Positions 1-11,875 of a stretch of 64,000 nucleotides of DNA are shown here, one piece after another. The DNA is taken from contig NC_135059.1 in assembly GCF_051014685.1 (NCBI RefSeq), forward strand, positions 9,796,001 to 9,860,000, written 5' to 3'. The DNA comes from Ptiloglossa arizonensis (Eukaryota; Arthropoda; Insecta; Hymenoptera; Colletidae). Both the position numbers and the translations under genes were made by a program. Under the pieces are notes generated by a model. The model did not search any database and had not been told where the DNA came from. It saw only the letters and a program-made list of their open reading frames with translations. How positions within the stretch are numbered: the stretch's first letter is position 1; each line of letters opens with the position of its first letter.

Positions 1-64
1 TGGAAAAATAAATTCTTTCGCATTGGGAATGCTAAAAAATCGCAACACCATTGCGTCGACTGAA

Positions 65-480
65 GAATTTTTCTATTGTTCGCACAATAATTTGAATTGC
101 ATCAATCAGGGAATCTTTTCATTTTTTACGTTATAACTCGAGTTGCATTAACTAGGAAAACTTTCTATTTTCCATATCGTAATTTAATCTGCATTAACCG
201 GGGGAATCTTTCTATTTTTCACATCATAAATTGGAGTTGCATTGCCTAGCAAATATTTCTATTCCTCGAATTGCAAATTGAGTTGCATTGCCCAGGGAAT
301 CTTTCCATTTTTCGCATCACGATTCGAGCTGCATCGATTAACGAATCTTTCTATTTCTCGTTAGACGATTTGAGTTGCATCGACTGGCGAATCTTTCTAT
401 TTTTCGCATCGCGATTTAAGCTGCATCGATTAACGAATCTTTCTATTCTACGCACAGTAGTTCGGACCAATATTGAAGAC
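65..480. repeat. Degenerate 46-bp tandem repeat, about 9 units
   Basis: Units starting with a gaatctttctatttttcgca-like segment and ending with gagttgcat recur at about 111, 156, 204, 250, 297, 343, 389 and 435, a spacing of 45-48 bp. The rightmost units (297-480) keep an exact 46-bp period and are the most alike, while the left ones have drifted. Chance ORFs run through the array because 46 is not a multiple of 3. No coding signal is visible. Confidence 0.85.
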
Positions 481-1003
481 AATCGACAAGCATTCTCGAA
501 CACGGAAACTCGGGGAGTTAGTTTACAACGTGGGGAGTTAAACAACGCGTTAGTCCTTCGAATGTCACCGAGCAAGAGATAACAATAACGTCACGAATCC
601 CTGGCTCAACAGGCCGTACTATCATCCACCGATCGCGATCAAATCGGAAAGCTGCGCGCAACATGGCGGGGAAAAAAAATCCCATTCGGTACGACCTCGA
701 GTGCACGCCAGATACAAGATACATTTACGCCGATCACAAGCTGCAAAATTATGCAGTCCCGTGCCTTTTTTTTTTTTTTCCCCCTCCCCTGTATGTCCTC
801 TAGTGACGCGTTGCAAAATCGTACAGATCAGGTGTGGACAAAAACGGGGCAAGGCTGCAATGGCAATTTCTGAAAATAACATGCGTGAATTCAACTCGTC
901 CATTGCACGCCAGTGGCATTTCTCGAGCGTGCATTTCGACAGAAATTATTGCTCATTAATTGTACGATTCGTTCCTTTCTACCGCGGCTTATCGTAGCCG
1001 CGA
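481..1003. other. Gene-free stretch
   Basis: No recognisable exon. It contains a T-run at about 767-780 followed by C-rich sequence. ORFs on both strands overlap each other and match nothing I know. Confidence 0.5.
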
Positions 1004-2035
1004 CAACTTTGAGTTGGACGCTCTTGCTCAACGAGGAAGAAAAACTCGGAGAACGGCAGGTCTGGGTTAAAGACAACGAGTCATCGACTTTGAAGTTGTT
1101 CATTGGATACTACAAGCCTAGCTTGAGTATCAGTGTACTGTAATAGTAGGAGTACTATACAGAATTATAATACTATTATAGGACTTTAAAGTTGTTTAGT
1201 AGATACTACAAGCTAAGCTTGAGTATCAGTGTACTGTAATAGTAGGAGTACTATACAGAATTATAATACTATTATAGGACTTTAAAGTTGTTTATTGGAT
1301 ACTACAAGCCAAGCTTGAGTATCAGTGAACTATAATACTAGGAGTACTATACAGAACTGTAATACTATTATAGGACTTTAAAGTTGTTTATTCGATACTA
1401 CAGTCAAGCTTGAGTAACAGTACACTATAGTATTAGAAGTACTATACAGAATTATAATACTATTATAGGACTTTAAAGTTGTTTATTGGATACTAGAAAC
1501 TAAGCTTGAGTATCAGTGTACTGTAATACTAGGAGTACTATACAGAACTGTAATACTATTATACGACTTTAAAGTTGTTTATTGGATACTATAAGCCAAA
1601 CTTGAGTATCAGTTACTATAATACTAGGAGTACTATACAGAACTATAATATTATTCTATAATACAGTACTGTACTATAATACAGAATACTACAATACTGT
1701 AATACTAGAGCATGAGTATACTGTAATACTAGAAATCGGTATAAAATTCTTTAAATCGAACACTTTTACTCGATAAGGAACAAAAATCAAAAGATGGCAG
1801 ACAAGGATCGAAATCAACGATTTTTTGGGTATTTTATTATATACTAGAAGAAAAGTTTGATAAAATACACGAAACAATACAAAATTCTATGAGTCAGATA
1901 CTTTTACTCAATAAGGAAGAAAAGTCAGAAAATTGCAGATGAGGGTTAAAGACAATGTTTTTAGAGTTTTTTTTATTAGATACTACAAAACGAGCTTGAT
2001 AATATAGACGAATCGGTATAAAATTCTTTGAGAAT
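1004..2035. repeat. Nested tandem repeat: 96-bp units expanded inside a 139-bp repeat
   Basis: A 138-139 bp unit containing ...ctcaataaggaagaaaagtc...ttaaagacaa...gatactacaa... is present at 1743-1880 and 1881-2019, and in a diverged copy at about 1004-1141. The second half of that unit (gactttaaagttgtttattg...cttgagtatcag) plus a 40-bp tail rich in agtactata is amplified as a 96-bp unit. Starts are at 1086, 1182, 1278, 1374, 1469 and 1565. The 96-bp copies are much more alike than the 139-bp copies, so the inner array looks younger. Confidence 0.88.
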
Positions 2036-3289
2036 TTAATTTTGAGAAAATTAATTCAACCACCCCAATTGTTGCAACAAATTCCACAAACGGAGCAACG
2101 ACGATTTACGACACTTTTTTACGTTCGTGTTGCATCTACATCCGGAGACATTGCATATCGTTTGGATTATATTGCGTAATCTCCATCGCGGAAGCTTGTC
2201 GCGCGATTTCGTTTCGCGCGTTCAAATCACCAGATCGCACGATGAACGACGTTGAAAATCAACTCGAGCGAGAGACATCGCTCCTGGAACATTCGTACGT
2301 TTTCAACGACACGTTTACACGATACGATCGACGATCTGTAGGCGTGAACGTTGACGAGAATTGTGGAAATTTCATCTCGTGAATCAATATTTCGCCAATC
2401 GAGTAAGTTTCCCAGAAATTTAGTCGAATGGCCTTTCGGCCTAGGTTTTCAGAATTATCTCATATGTTGGAAACCGGTTTCAATGCGATCGTTTTCACAA
2501 TCTGTGATTAATATTCTACGTACAAGTTATAAATTACAATGTTTTTAAACGAGAAGCATGTAAATGTACTCCCATGGCCTGGAAATAATTATGACACGAA
2601 CCTCGCTGATAACTCGTGGACGATTGTTCGGACTAAACTGGCATAAATTACTATCTGAACGAAGATGGAACGTATCGAAAATTTCGTTGAAAATATTATA
2701 AATTTAATATGAACGTCGTAAATAATTTAATTACATTAAATTAATCGGATAATTATTTTAGCGAAGGATAAAATGTGATTTTCTCTTTTCATGCGATCGT
2801 TTTAATTTGGTCTGTGTCTTTACTCTGCAACAAAGTATCATGAATGTAACATAGGTATTTTTTTCTTTTTTTGTTCAGTTACGCTAAACTCATGCTTTCT
2901 TCGGTTCGAAACGCTTCTGGAAGCAAAGCGTATTCCCGGATATCCGGGTAGCTCAACGTTCGATTACTATTACACTTTCAACATAACGCGATTATGCAAA
3001 CTTGACGTACGAGCAATGTTTACGTAAATCGATTCTATCGAATTAAACGACATTAAACGTATTCGCTTTCGCGTTTACGGCTTTTCCATTTTTTCGTCAG
3101 TTTATATCAAACTACAGCGAACATTTCACTATCACCAAACGAGAGATAATTCTACATGCGAGAGTAAATCGAAATATTTGAAATAAAATTTGAACGAAAA
3201 TACAAGAAACGTATTTATACAATTTTCTTGAACTAAAATATATACACGGAGGAATTTATTAAATTATATAACTGATATGTACAAGGTGT
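2036..3289. other. Gene-free stretch
   Basis: AT-rich sequence with no exon, repeat or RNA gene that I can support. Confidence 0.5.
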
Positions 3290-3327
3290 TACCCAATTAG
3301 TGGGACAAGCTAAAAGGGGGTGATTCT

Positions 3328-3606
3328 ACATGAAAAAAACAAGTCGAAAATGTAGAGTGAAATTTTTTTCGTACCCAGTTAGCTTTGTGATGTTTCAGCA
3401 ACAAGTGAAAAGTAATTTTATTTCAATGTTTATCCCTTAATATCTAAAATAAAAAATCAGAAGAGCAATTCAAATAGTACAGTAATATCCTTCGTATATA
3501 AACACGAGTGAAATCATGCTCCATAAATATTTAACATTGATTTACTCAAAAATGAAGCTCTGCACGAAAAAATGTCACTCTATATATTTGACTTATTTTT
3601 TCATCG
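3328..3606. mobile_element. Fold-back (inverted-repeat) element, probable DNA-transposon remnant
   Basis: The segment at 3331-3375 (tgaaaaaaacaagtcg...gagtgaaatttttttcgta) is repeated in inverted orientation at about 3560-3604 (cacgaaaaaatgtcact...ttgacttattttttca) with roughly 80% identity by eye. About 185 bp lie between the arms, and weaker complementarity continues inward. No transposase reading frame is present. Outer ends and a target duplication could not be fixed, so the superfamily is unknown. The upstream flank (acaaggtgttacccaattag) may belong to the same element. Confidence 0.6.
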
Positions 3607-5597
3607 CTAAATATTTTTTTTATCATCCATTTTTGATTGTCACGTAAGTACTCGTAATCAAATTTCTCAATAATGTAACACGACACGAGTAGATATTTCA
3701 GTTATCCATATTTTCTATGGTAATATTTATGGTAATATATTCTATGGTAAATATTTTTTGTGATATCTCTTTTTTGTTGCAATACAACCCCCTCTCCCCC
3801 TCTCCCTGGAAAGCTTCGAGTCAAGTCTCGAAATCGTCTCGATTGCATTTGTGGATTAACGAAGCCTCTGCAATCTTCGAGATCGAATTGAAATCGCGAT
3901 ATAATTTTTGCGTTTCACGATAGCTTCGACAGAGGCTTTTGTTAACGAGCAACAAAGGATTTATTTGTCGACGAGTAACAATTAAACACGAAACCTTGTC
4001 GGTGGAAACCACATGCGAATTGCATTCGAAAAAATCGTGACCGAGTTTTCGCGGTTCTTTCATAACGTCCAGAGAATCTCACTCGTATGTGGAAATCGAA
4101 TTTATTCGCAGGAAAATGTATTCTCGTTACATGGAACTTCGTTCAAATTATAATACTTGGTATTTCGATTATCCCGATGACGTTTAACCGTATGATTATC
4201 CGAACACGTAGAAACCGATAAGAAACATTCCACGTACACTTTGTTTAATATTCTCGTTCATTTTACAGACGTTCGTCTTGTTGAATTTTTCGTTTCATCA
4301 AAGTGTTACACAATCTCATTGTAGTTTTAAATAAACTTGAATTCAATTGAAAAGTCTTAAGGTCCTCTTAGGTAAATTAATAATCTATCAAACACAAATG
4401 TAAAGAATTCTAAGAGAAATGTACAAGCCATAGAAATTGTAAAATGAAGAATTTACAAATGAAACATTCTAGACAGTATACTAGTGTGTATTGCACTCCT
4501 ATCGAATAAAATACAAAATTTATTCGGTCAATATTAACATAAATTACGTTTGTCCAAAAGAGAGAAATAATTATCGAATTCATAAACGATAATTATGGAT
4601 TATGAAAAATAAATAAATATACAACAGTCTCGATCAAATTCAAGCTTGTCGAAGACAACAATGAGTTTCTATAATATTTCTACAAGGTATCATTCTAATG
4701 ATAATTTTCAAAAACTTATACCTTCGGATTAATTTCTACCATGGAACTTTGTCGATATTCACACTAGCCTGCATAGAACCTTGTAATTAATTAATATCAA
4801 AAAATAAACACCGTCTAATGCGAATTTACCTTCGATTCGATTACAATTGAATAATATCGACCATTGCGCTCGAATTTCATTCGACGAGCATCGAAATGGA
4901 AAGAAGTTCGAATGGAAAGAAGAAATGGACGACTCGAATCGACGCGATACGTTTATTTTTCCAGCGTGATCGCATACGATTATTATGTTTGTTTCGAATT
5001 GGAACCTCACACCGTAAAATACGCGGCTTGTGGAACGACCTCGTGCGATCAATCCCGAAGAACTATCTAGTACGAGCGTCCAGTTCAGAAATGGCCGCGT
5101 AACGTCGCGCGCACCAGGTGTTACACGCATCGATGGTTGTTACGCAACCATTAACGGGCATCGTATTCAAATTAGGGAAACGTAGAGGAAGAAAGTCCGT
5201 GTTCCTCTCTACGCGCCATCTCCTTTTCTCTCTTGCTTGGTTTCCAGCATCGTGGCCCCGTCTTCCATAACCGATAAATTAAACTCGAGTATCTCTTCCG
5301 GTTCGAAAGCACGGTACCTCGCGCGCTGTCTTTTCAACGCTCCCAGGGAAAGGTGACGTTTACTTTTACAACGTTCGCGATTCGCTACAATAAAACTGGT
5401 TTCGTATTTTCTCTGTTTGCTTTTCCCAACGGCGTCGTACACAGATTTTCGTACCACTTCTTGCGTTGTCAATCTCATCTCTATCAATTCTTAGATTTCC
5501 ATTTTATTTTATCAATGCGCTAACTCGCATCCCAGTTGTTCGAAGTTTTCTATTTTACACTTGTGAAACGAGTTCAGGCCAAATTTTCCTACCATTT
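3607..5597. other. Gene-free stretch
   Basis: AT-rich, with a somewhat CpG-richer patch at about 4860-5480. Overlapping ORFs of up to 123 codons occur there on both strands, but none has a family motif, a start context or splice signals that favour it over chance. Confidence 0.45.
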
Positions 5598-5810
5598 CCT
5601 CTCGTTATTGCAACTGTGCCAAAACTTGCGTTTATAAAAGAAAAAATTGAATAGCCGAGATTAGTAGTTATTAAAATTTCATTTCAATATACGTAATTTT
5701 TCCTCTCGTTATTGCAACTCTGCCAAAACTTGCGTTTATAAAAGAAAGAATTCAACAGCCGATATTAGTACTTATTAAAATTTCGTTTCAATGTACGTGA
5801 TTTATAGAAT
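5598..5810. repeat. Tandem duplication, 104-bp unit, two copies
   Basis: A segment beginning cctctcgttattgcaact and containing gccaaaacttgcgtttataa starts at 5598 and again at 5702. The two copies differ at only a handful of positions, so the duplication is recent relative to most repeats in the window. Confidence 0.88.
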
Positions 5811-7939
5811 AAAAATGATTAAAATTAGTGAAATTTTATGGACATTGTTACATGATATATATGGAAAACAATCTGTATTTTTATTTATAATTTAAAGTCT
5901 ACTAATGAATGATCTTTTAATCGAAGACTTGCACGAAAGAGTTAAGGTAATATAAATTCAAATATACCACCAAATTTTTTATTCACCAAAGTTTTGTTTA
6001 ATTTTATTCTTCTTAGATTTCTATCTTATTTTATCTATCTCCTTTCATTGTCTTGTTTGCCTTATTTTTAATTATTTGTGATTGAGCAATAACTTCGAGA
6101 TTAAATTTAAAAGCAGCCTTTGCTTTATTTCTTATATGACAATACCTGTGTGGACACTCAAAAGGATTATCAATAATTAAATAAAAAATTATTTCATTTG
6201 CAAATGCCAAATCAAAGTATTGTTTATCCATTGTTCAATTTTCTAATCTTCTTGAAAATAAATAATGAGAATGTTTCAACAACAGTAGTCAAGTTTCAGA
6301 AGATTGATTCAGATTTATGTAAAATATTCTACGCTTCGAATACTCTGTTAGTCAATTTAATAAATTCAAACACAAGGTTTAGCTATCTACATCCTTGCAA
6401 TAAACAATTCTGCATTCTGTAATGCTATAATTTCACCACAAATTTAATTGTGATTAATGATAATCAATTCTACAAAAGTCCAGAAGTTTCACCAAGATGA
6501 AACATCTAACATCTAAAGAATGTGCAAATGATGGCAAATGAAAACAAAGTTCTCAAGAACTTACAATTTACCAACCTTTCGAAGAAATTTCTTTCCAAGA
6601 AATTGCGCGAAGCCTTGTAAAAATAAATTTAATACTTCTTTAATTCTTTTTCCTTTTCAACATTAATGAAAGACTCTCAATGATACATATATCTCAGAAA
6701 TCTACAAAATTTCAATTCGGCGATAAAAAAAAACGTATAATATTTCGTTTCTTCGACGAATGTTCGTCGTTCACGATGTGCACACCAATGATTCAAAATG
6801 TTTGAAATATTCAGGAACCGATTTCCAATAATATTCGAAACTTTCTACGGATCTCGAAGGGATTTACGAGCCTGGATGAAATTTACGCGCCATTAAGCAA
6901 GAGTGTGTAATGCTTCGAGTACTTTTACGATGTCTTTAACAAACGACGATAAAGTAACGATTACCTATACGTCGTTGCAAAAGCGATTCGCTAACCCTGC
7001 ATAACTACATATTTAGAACGATCGAAAGATATTTTTTTCTCGTCTTATAATTGTCTCCAGACGCGTTTCTCGATATAAAAATAATTTCACAAGTTTCGTT
7101 CCCCGTGAACGCGCCTTTCGGCTGGATAATGTTCACCCGGTCTCAAAAATGTCCGACAAGTATTCAACGTGATCCCCACTTTGGAGAAACGAGCTGAACG
7201 GCCTGATAGTCGTTGCAAATCTCTTCTACACGGTAATGCGTTCGCTACGAATCGACGACGATAAGAACAGAATTATTCATACTTCATTGCACGCCGCTAA
7301 ACGTTCCGGGACAATGAACTTTCTTTCGAATGCATAAACGAGGGAAATGCAACCGAACAACACTGTGACTCCGAGCGCGCTGAGAATCTGTGAACAGTGA
7401 TCGAGAAATCGAGTAAAATCGAAAGGATTTCAATACTATTTGAATACTATTTGACAACAAGGATTTGTCGATGATTCAAATCTTAGGAAAATGTACCGTG
7501 AGCGAAATTACGGTTCGCTGAAAACGAGAGGAGATTCGTTTCAACGAAGGGTGGCACCTGTAGATGTATATCAAGCGCAATGTTTTACACGACGGAAGTA
7601 CTCGTTTAGAACGAAGAGGAGCTCGCTCGTCGGAAAAACAGAAATCGGGACGTAACCGTGTATTTTCACTCGGGAATTATAATGAAGTATTTTCCACGTG
7701 GGGAGGTTCATTTCGTGTCGACGTACCACGATTTTTGTTTCGTTGAAGCGACCGATAAACTCGCGAAAATCCTAAAAGCTAACGTATCGTGACAATATCG
7801 TCGCGAGTGAACTTTGCGAAGCGGTAGACTAGGTAAAAATCAATTCGATAGGAAAGTGTTCGAGAACACTCCTACTTCCAAGGTATTTACACTTCCGGAT
7901 AAGGACATCGACGCGTGGAAAATTTATGAAGAGTAATGC
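5811..7939. other. Gene-free stretch
   Basis: AT-rich with a CpG-richer patch at about 7100-7900. No supported exon, RNA gene or repeat. Confidence 0.45.
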
Positions 7940-8250
7940 TAGGAATTATTTCGAAATTATTTAGGAATTATTTGGAAATTATTTGGAAATTATTTGGAAA
8001 TTATTTGGAAATTATTTGGAAATTATTTGGAAATTATTTGGAAATTATTTGGAAATTATTTAGGAATATTTAGGAATTATTTAGGAATTATTTGGAAATT
8101 ATTTCGAAATTATTTTGGAATTATTTGGAAATTATTTGGAAATTATTTGGAAATTATTTCGAAATTATTTAGGAATTATTTGGAAATTATTTGGAAATTA
8201 TTTGGAAATTATTTGGAAATTATATAAAAATTATTTAGAAATTATTTAGA
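7940..8250. repeat. 11-bp minisatellite (ggaaattattt)n
   Basis: About 27 head-to-tail copies of ggaaattattt, with scattered variants (aggaattattt, cgaaattattt, a shortened unit near 8060). The open 77-codon frame on the + strand (repeating EIIWKLFGNYL) is a by-product, because 11-bp units cycle through all frames without making a stop. Confidence 0.93.
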
Positions 8251-9419
8251 TATTGTTTCTCTTCTTTCATACTTTTCTAGGTCAACTTGAATTCTTTATG
8301 GAAGGATAAAAATATTACAATACAGGCATATGTATTTGAAAACAGTAAACACTGTTGATACAATGTTTTAAGGCTCCTATAAAAATTGTATTTTTTAGAA
8401 AATGTTCTGTTCAACAGAAAACAAGATCAATTATCTATGCTTCAAGATCGTTCAAGATCAAATTTTCTACTTCCAGGTATACTTGAATATTTTTCATTTA
8501 CAAAATTTATTATACCATCAAATTTCACTAGAAGCTTTCATTTAAAGAAATGAAGTTATCCTTGGAAAGTTCAGAAAATATATACTTACAAAAATACATG
8601 CTATAATCAGGCCCCTCTAAACCGAAATATCGAGAATTTGAATCAGTATCCCTTTCCGCGTGACATTAAAAATAATCAATTAACCTATTAGATACATTTC
8701 ACTCTTAGTTAAAAGCGTAGGCAAATTTTCGCAATTTATCAATTTATCAGCTTCCTGTTTCAATTTTCTACATCGATAGGACCCGATTAACTTCTATTCG
8801 TCGCGAATCGTGTTTGCATACTTCTTGATCCCAAACGCACAGTTTCCGACTCTCGAGCGACCCTTAGTTTAGATAACAATTGCTACGCGACGTTCGTGTT
8901 GAAAATCGTTAAAAATAGAGTCACGCAGCCGAGTCCCCTCGGCGTTAATTCGCCGATAACGAGTAACTCGTAATTCCTCTACGCACCGAGGTCAACAGTT
9001 TGTTACGGGGACGATGATGTGCAAAGGGGTATAAACACCGGCGGTTGACTGACCGATCGCGATGCACCTTGCACGGCTTATTTTCGCTACGTAACAAGAA
9101 CGATCGAGTGCATCAAAGGGGAAACTTCGTTGCAACGGATTCGAAAAATCGAATCTTTTTTTCTTACGCGCGAATCAACGGTATAATTTCGGCAGGTGCG
9201 CTGCCAAGATATCGGGGTCGAAATAACACGATTGCAGCTAAATAATAAATTGCGTCAGAGTTCGCAACCGACCACAGAACCCCTGTCATGCGCGTCGCAT
9301 TGATTGCAATAAATCGCTGATTTTAATCACGATAGAAACGAAACGTACATATTGCTAACAAGGATTCTTTATCAGATGCTACAAGACTATCTCGATAGTA
9401 TTTAAGAATTGTACTTTTA
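8251..9419. other. Gene-free stretch with a TATA-like element
   Basis: Mostly AT-rich. A CpG-richer patch at 8880-9240 includes TATAAA at 9030-9035, flanked by GC (ggggtataaacaccggcgg). No downstream exon could be supported. Confidence 0.4.
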
Positions 9420-9781
9420 CTCTAATTCGTTATTATTGTAATTGTGTATAATATTATTTGTTATTATTCTAATTTTATGTAATATTACTTATCACTCTTG
9501 TGATTTTATACAAATTGGTATAAAATCTTATAATATTATTTGTTATTATTCTAATTTTATGTAATATTATTTACTACTCTTGTGATTTTATACAAATTGG
9601 TATAAAACCTTATAATATTATTTGTTGTTATTCTAATTTTATGTAATATTACTTATCACTCTTGTGATTTTGTACAAATTGGTATAAAACCTTATAATAT
9701 TATTTGTTATTATTCTAATTTTATGTAATATTACTTATTACTCTTGTGATTTTATACAAATTGGTATAAAACCTTATCTGG
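9420..9781. repeat. 82-bp tandem repeat, about 4.4 units
   Basis: The marker ctcttgtgattttatacaaa recurs at 9495, 9577, 9659 (as tttgtacaaa) and 9741, an exact 82-bp period. The rest of the unit is AT-rich (taatattatttgttattatt, ctaattttatgtaatatta). Copies are over 90% alike by eye. A degenerate leading part begins near 9420. Confidence 0.92.
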
Positions 9782-11739
9782 TTTGCGAATATCGACCCTA
9801 GATATCGATTGAACTTTCGTACTTGGTATCTTTTTTTTTTTTACGAAAAAAATATTTAACCAAAAATATTTTAGAAAATATTTAAGCGTAACAAAAATGA
9901 GAAAATTCTATGGATTGGCGATAAGATACCCGAGTGTTCATCTTTACTATCACTTGTGTTCGACCAATGAAAATCTATGACATCAATATCGTTGGATAAC
10001 AATGCAAAATATTAAGCGAAACAACTATCGACAATAGAGCATCGTAGCTTAGAAACAACCAAAGATACTCGTACGACTTTTACATTAAAATGTAAAAAAA
10101 GAGGAATCAGGAGCTTGTCAAGGAAGAGGAAGATCTACTTTGTGATTCCGAAATAGCAGATTAAATATTCAGATTGATTTCTCAGCTGAGAGTATCTCGA
10201 ATCTTCGTCAAACACTTTAAACCCGTTTTAAACCAACATTAACATGCAACACTTTTATCGATAATAAAAAATCGATCTACTTATCGAAACAATCCATTTT
10301 TCTTCCAAACGTTATAATTTCTTCAATGTTTCGTATTTTTTCTTTTACAAATTGGTACAATCCCAACGTGGACTGTTATCTTTAAGAAGATTCTCTGCTT
10401 TTGATTATGAAATAACCGTGACAGCTACTACACTACACCAACAACCAGTGAACAAATGAAAAAATTTATTTTGCATTTCGAGAACGCTTCTGTATATATC
10501 TTTAAAAAGTTTTTTCGAATATCATCGATAGGTACCTAAAAATAATTCATGAAAATCGCCTATTTTTAGAGCTGTTATAAGGGAGTCCCCCCCTTAAAAG
10601 TAATGGCAACGATGATACTTTGAACGTATTAACTGGCTGCTGTTTTCAATCGTTCTCGTCCAACGAACACCGAAGTACAAAGGGGAACCGATTACCAAGC
10701 AACGAGTTCAAACAGCACAGAATGAGCGAAAATATTGTCGGCATCCGGACAAATAATTGAGAAGTCCGGTGTAAGAACCGAGGCCAATCATTATAATTGC
10801 ATCATTTTAAATGTATCGATCATCTAATTTAATAAATAAAATTCAAATTCTTCAATTTCTATAGAGAACGAAATAAAACAAATATACTCCTTGAAACTTT
10901 GCAACTTTTTCTTTCGCGTTGTATGATTTTCAATATAGAAGAAAACACCATGGATGTGTCCAACCTGCCAGTGATTATTCTGTGGCCAGTGTCCCCATCG
11001 AGATGTGATGCTTTCATTTCCGTGAAAGAGGCGTTAAAATCGTGTCCAGGGTTTAACAAAAAAAAAAAACTCACTGAAAGAAGTAAAATTCTACGAGTCA
11101 TTCATCTCTCCCAAAAGCAAAGGTGGTTTTTCCAACAGCGTGCAAAGTAAACACATCTCGAGAGTAGCTACGAAGTAATGCTCAGAGTTCATTTCGGTCG
11201 AAGATCGACCCTTTGATAGCTCAGTTTGAACCTGTTTGACCACAAACAGTGTCAAAGTTGGAGTGTATGACCTGGAAAGGACTCCTTATCAGAATGTAGA
11301 TAGTTTATGAAATATCCTGATAAAAGTTAGCTTCTGAAATAACCTCGAAGACCATACGTGTCTCGATAGCTAATCGGGCGCATCATTCACAAACCTGCAT
11401 CACTGCGAATGATGCTCATTTTGAATAATACCAACCTTTTTGTTATTAATTGTCTAAAAGTGTTTCGATTGATTAAAAATGATAATATTTCTTATTTTTT
11501 CTTTTACAGGTATCTCGATACACCAGTAACGAAGCTTACGGCTGAACAAAGTGTATCCTTCGAAAATAAACTGTTAATCAATGCTTGTTAACGTTATCTT
11601 CGATTTATTTTAAACGTAAAGGAATATATCTATCCAATGGATTGATAATGCGTTACATCTTATTCGTTTCAGGTTTACACGAATTTAGTTAGAAAATTAA
11701 CAAAATGGTACTTCTCATTGCCCTTATTGTTAATAGCTA
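9782..11739. other. Gene-free stretch
   Basis: AT-rich. It contains a short hairpin at about 10578-10597 (taaggg...ccctta around a C-run) and poly-A/T tracts. No supported exon. Confidence 0.45.
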
Positions 11740-11875
11740 TGTTACAATCTCCATTATACGAACTTCCGTTATCTGAATGTTCAGTCATTCGAACGCTGCA
11801 CCATTGAAACGTTCTGTTACCCGAATAGAGAGTATCTTTACATAACAGAAGTGACCATAACGCGACACAAATAAT
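11740..11875. mobile_element. Possible pogo/Tigger-like remnant
   Basis: Closely spaced motifs of the form ttatacgaac, gttatctgaatg, tcattcgaac and gttacccgaatag resemble the repeated ttatccgaac motifs found near pogo/Tigger transposon ends. No paired terminus, TA duplication or transposase was found, so this rests on motif resemblance only. Confidence 0.25.

Noticed and set aside
5209..5478. 89-codon minus-strand ORF rich in charged residues
   Set aside because: Composition is plausible for protein but no family is recognised and there is no promoter or splice context. It lies in a CpG-rich patch where stops are rare.
7994..8227. 77-codon ORF of repeating EIIWKLFGNYL
   Set aside because: Product of the 11-bp minisatellite, not a gene.
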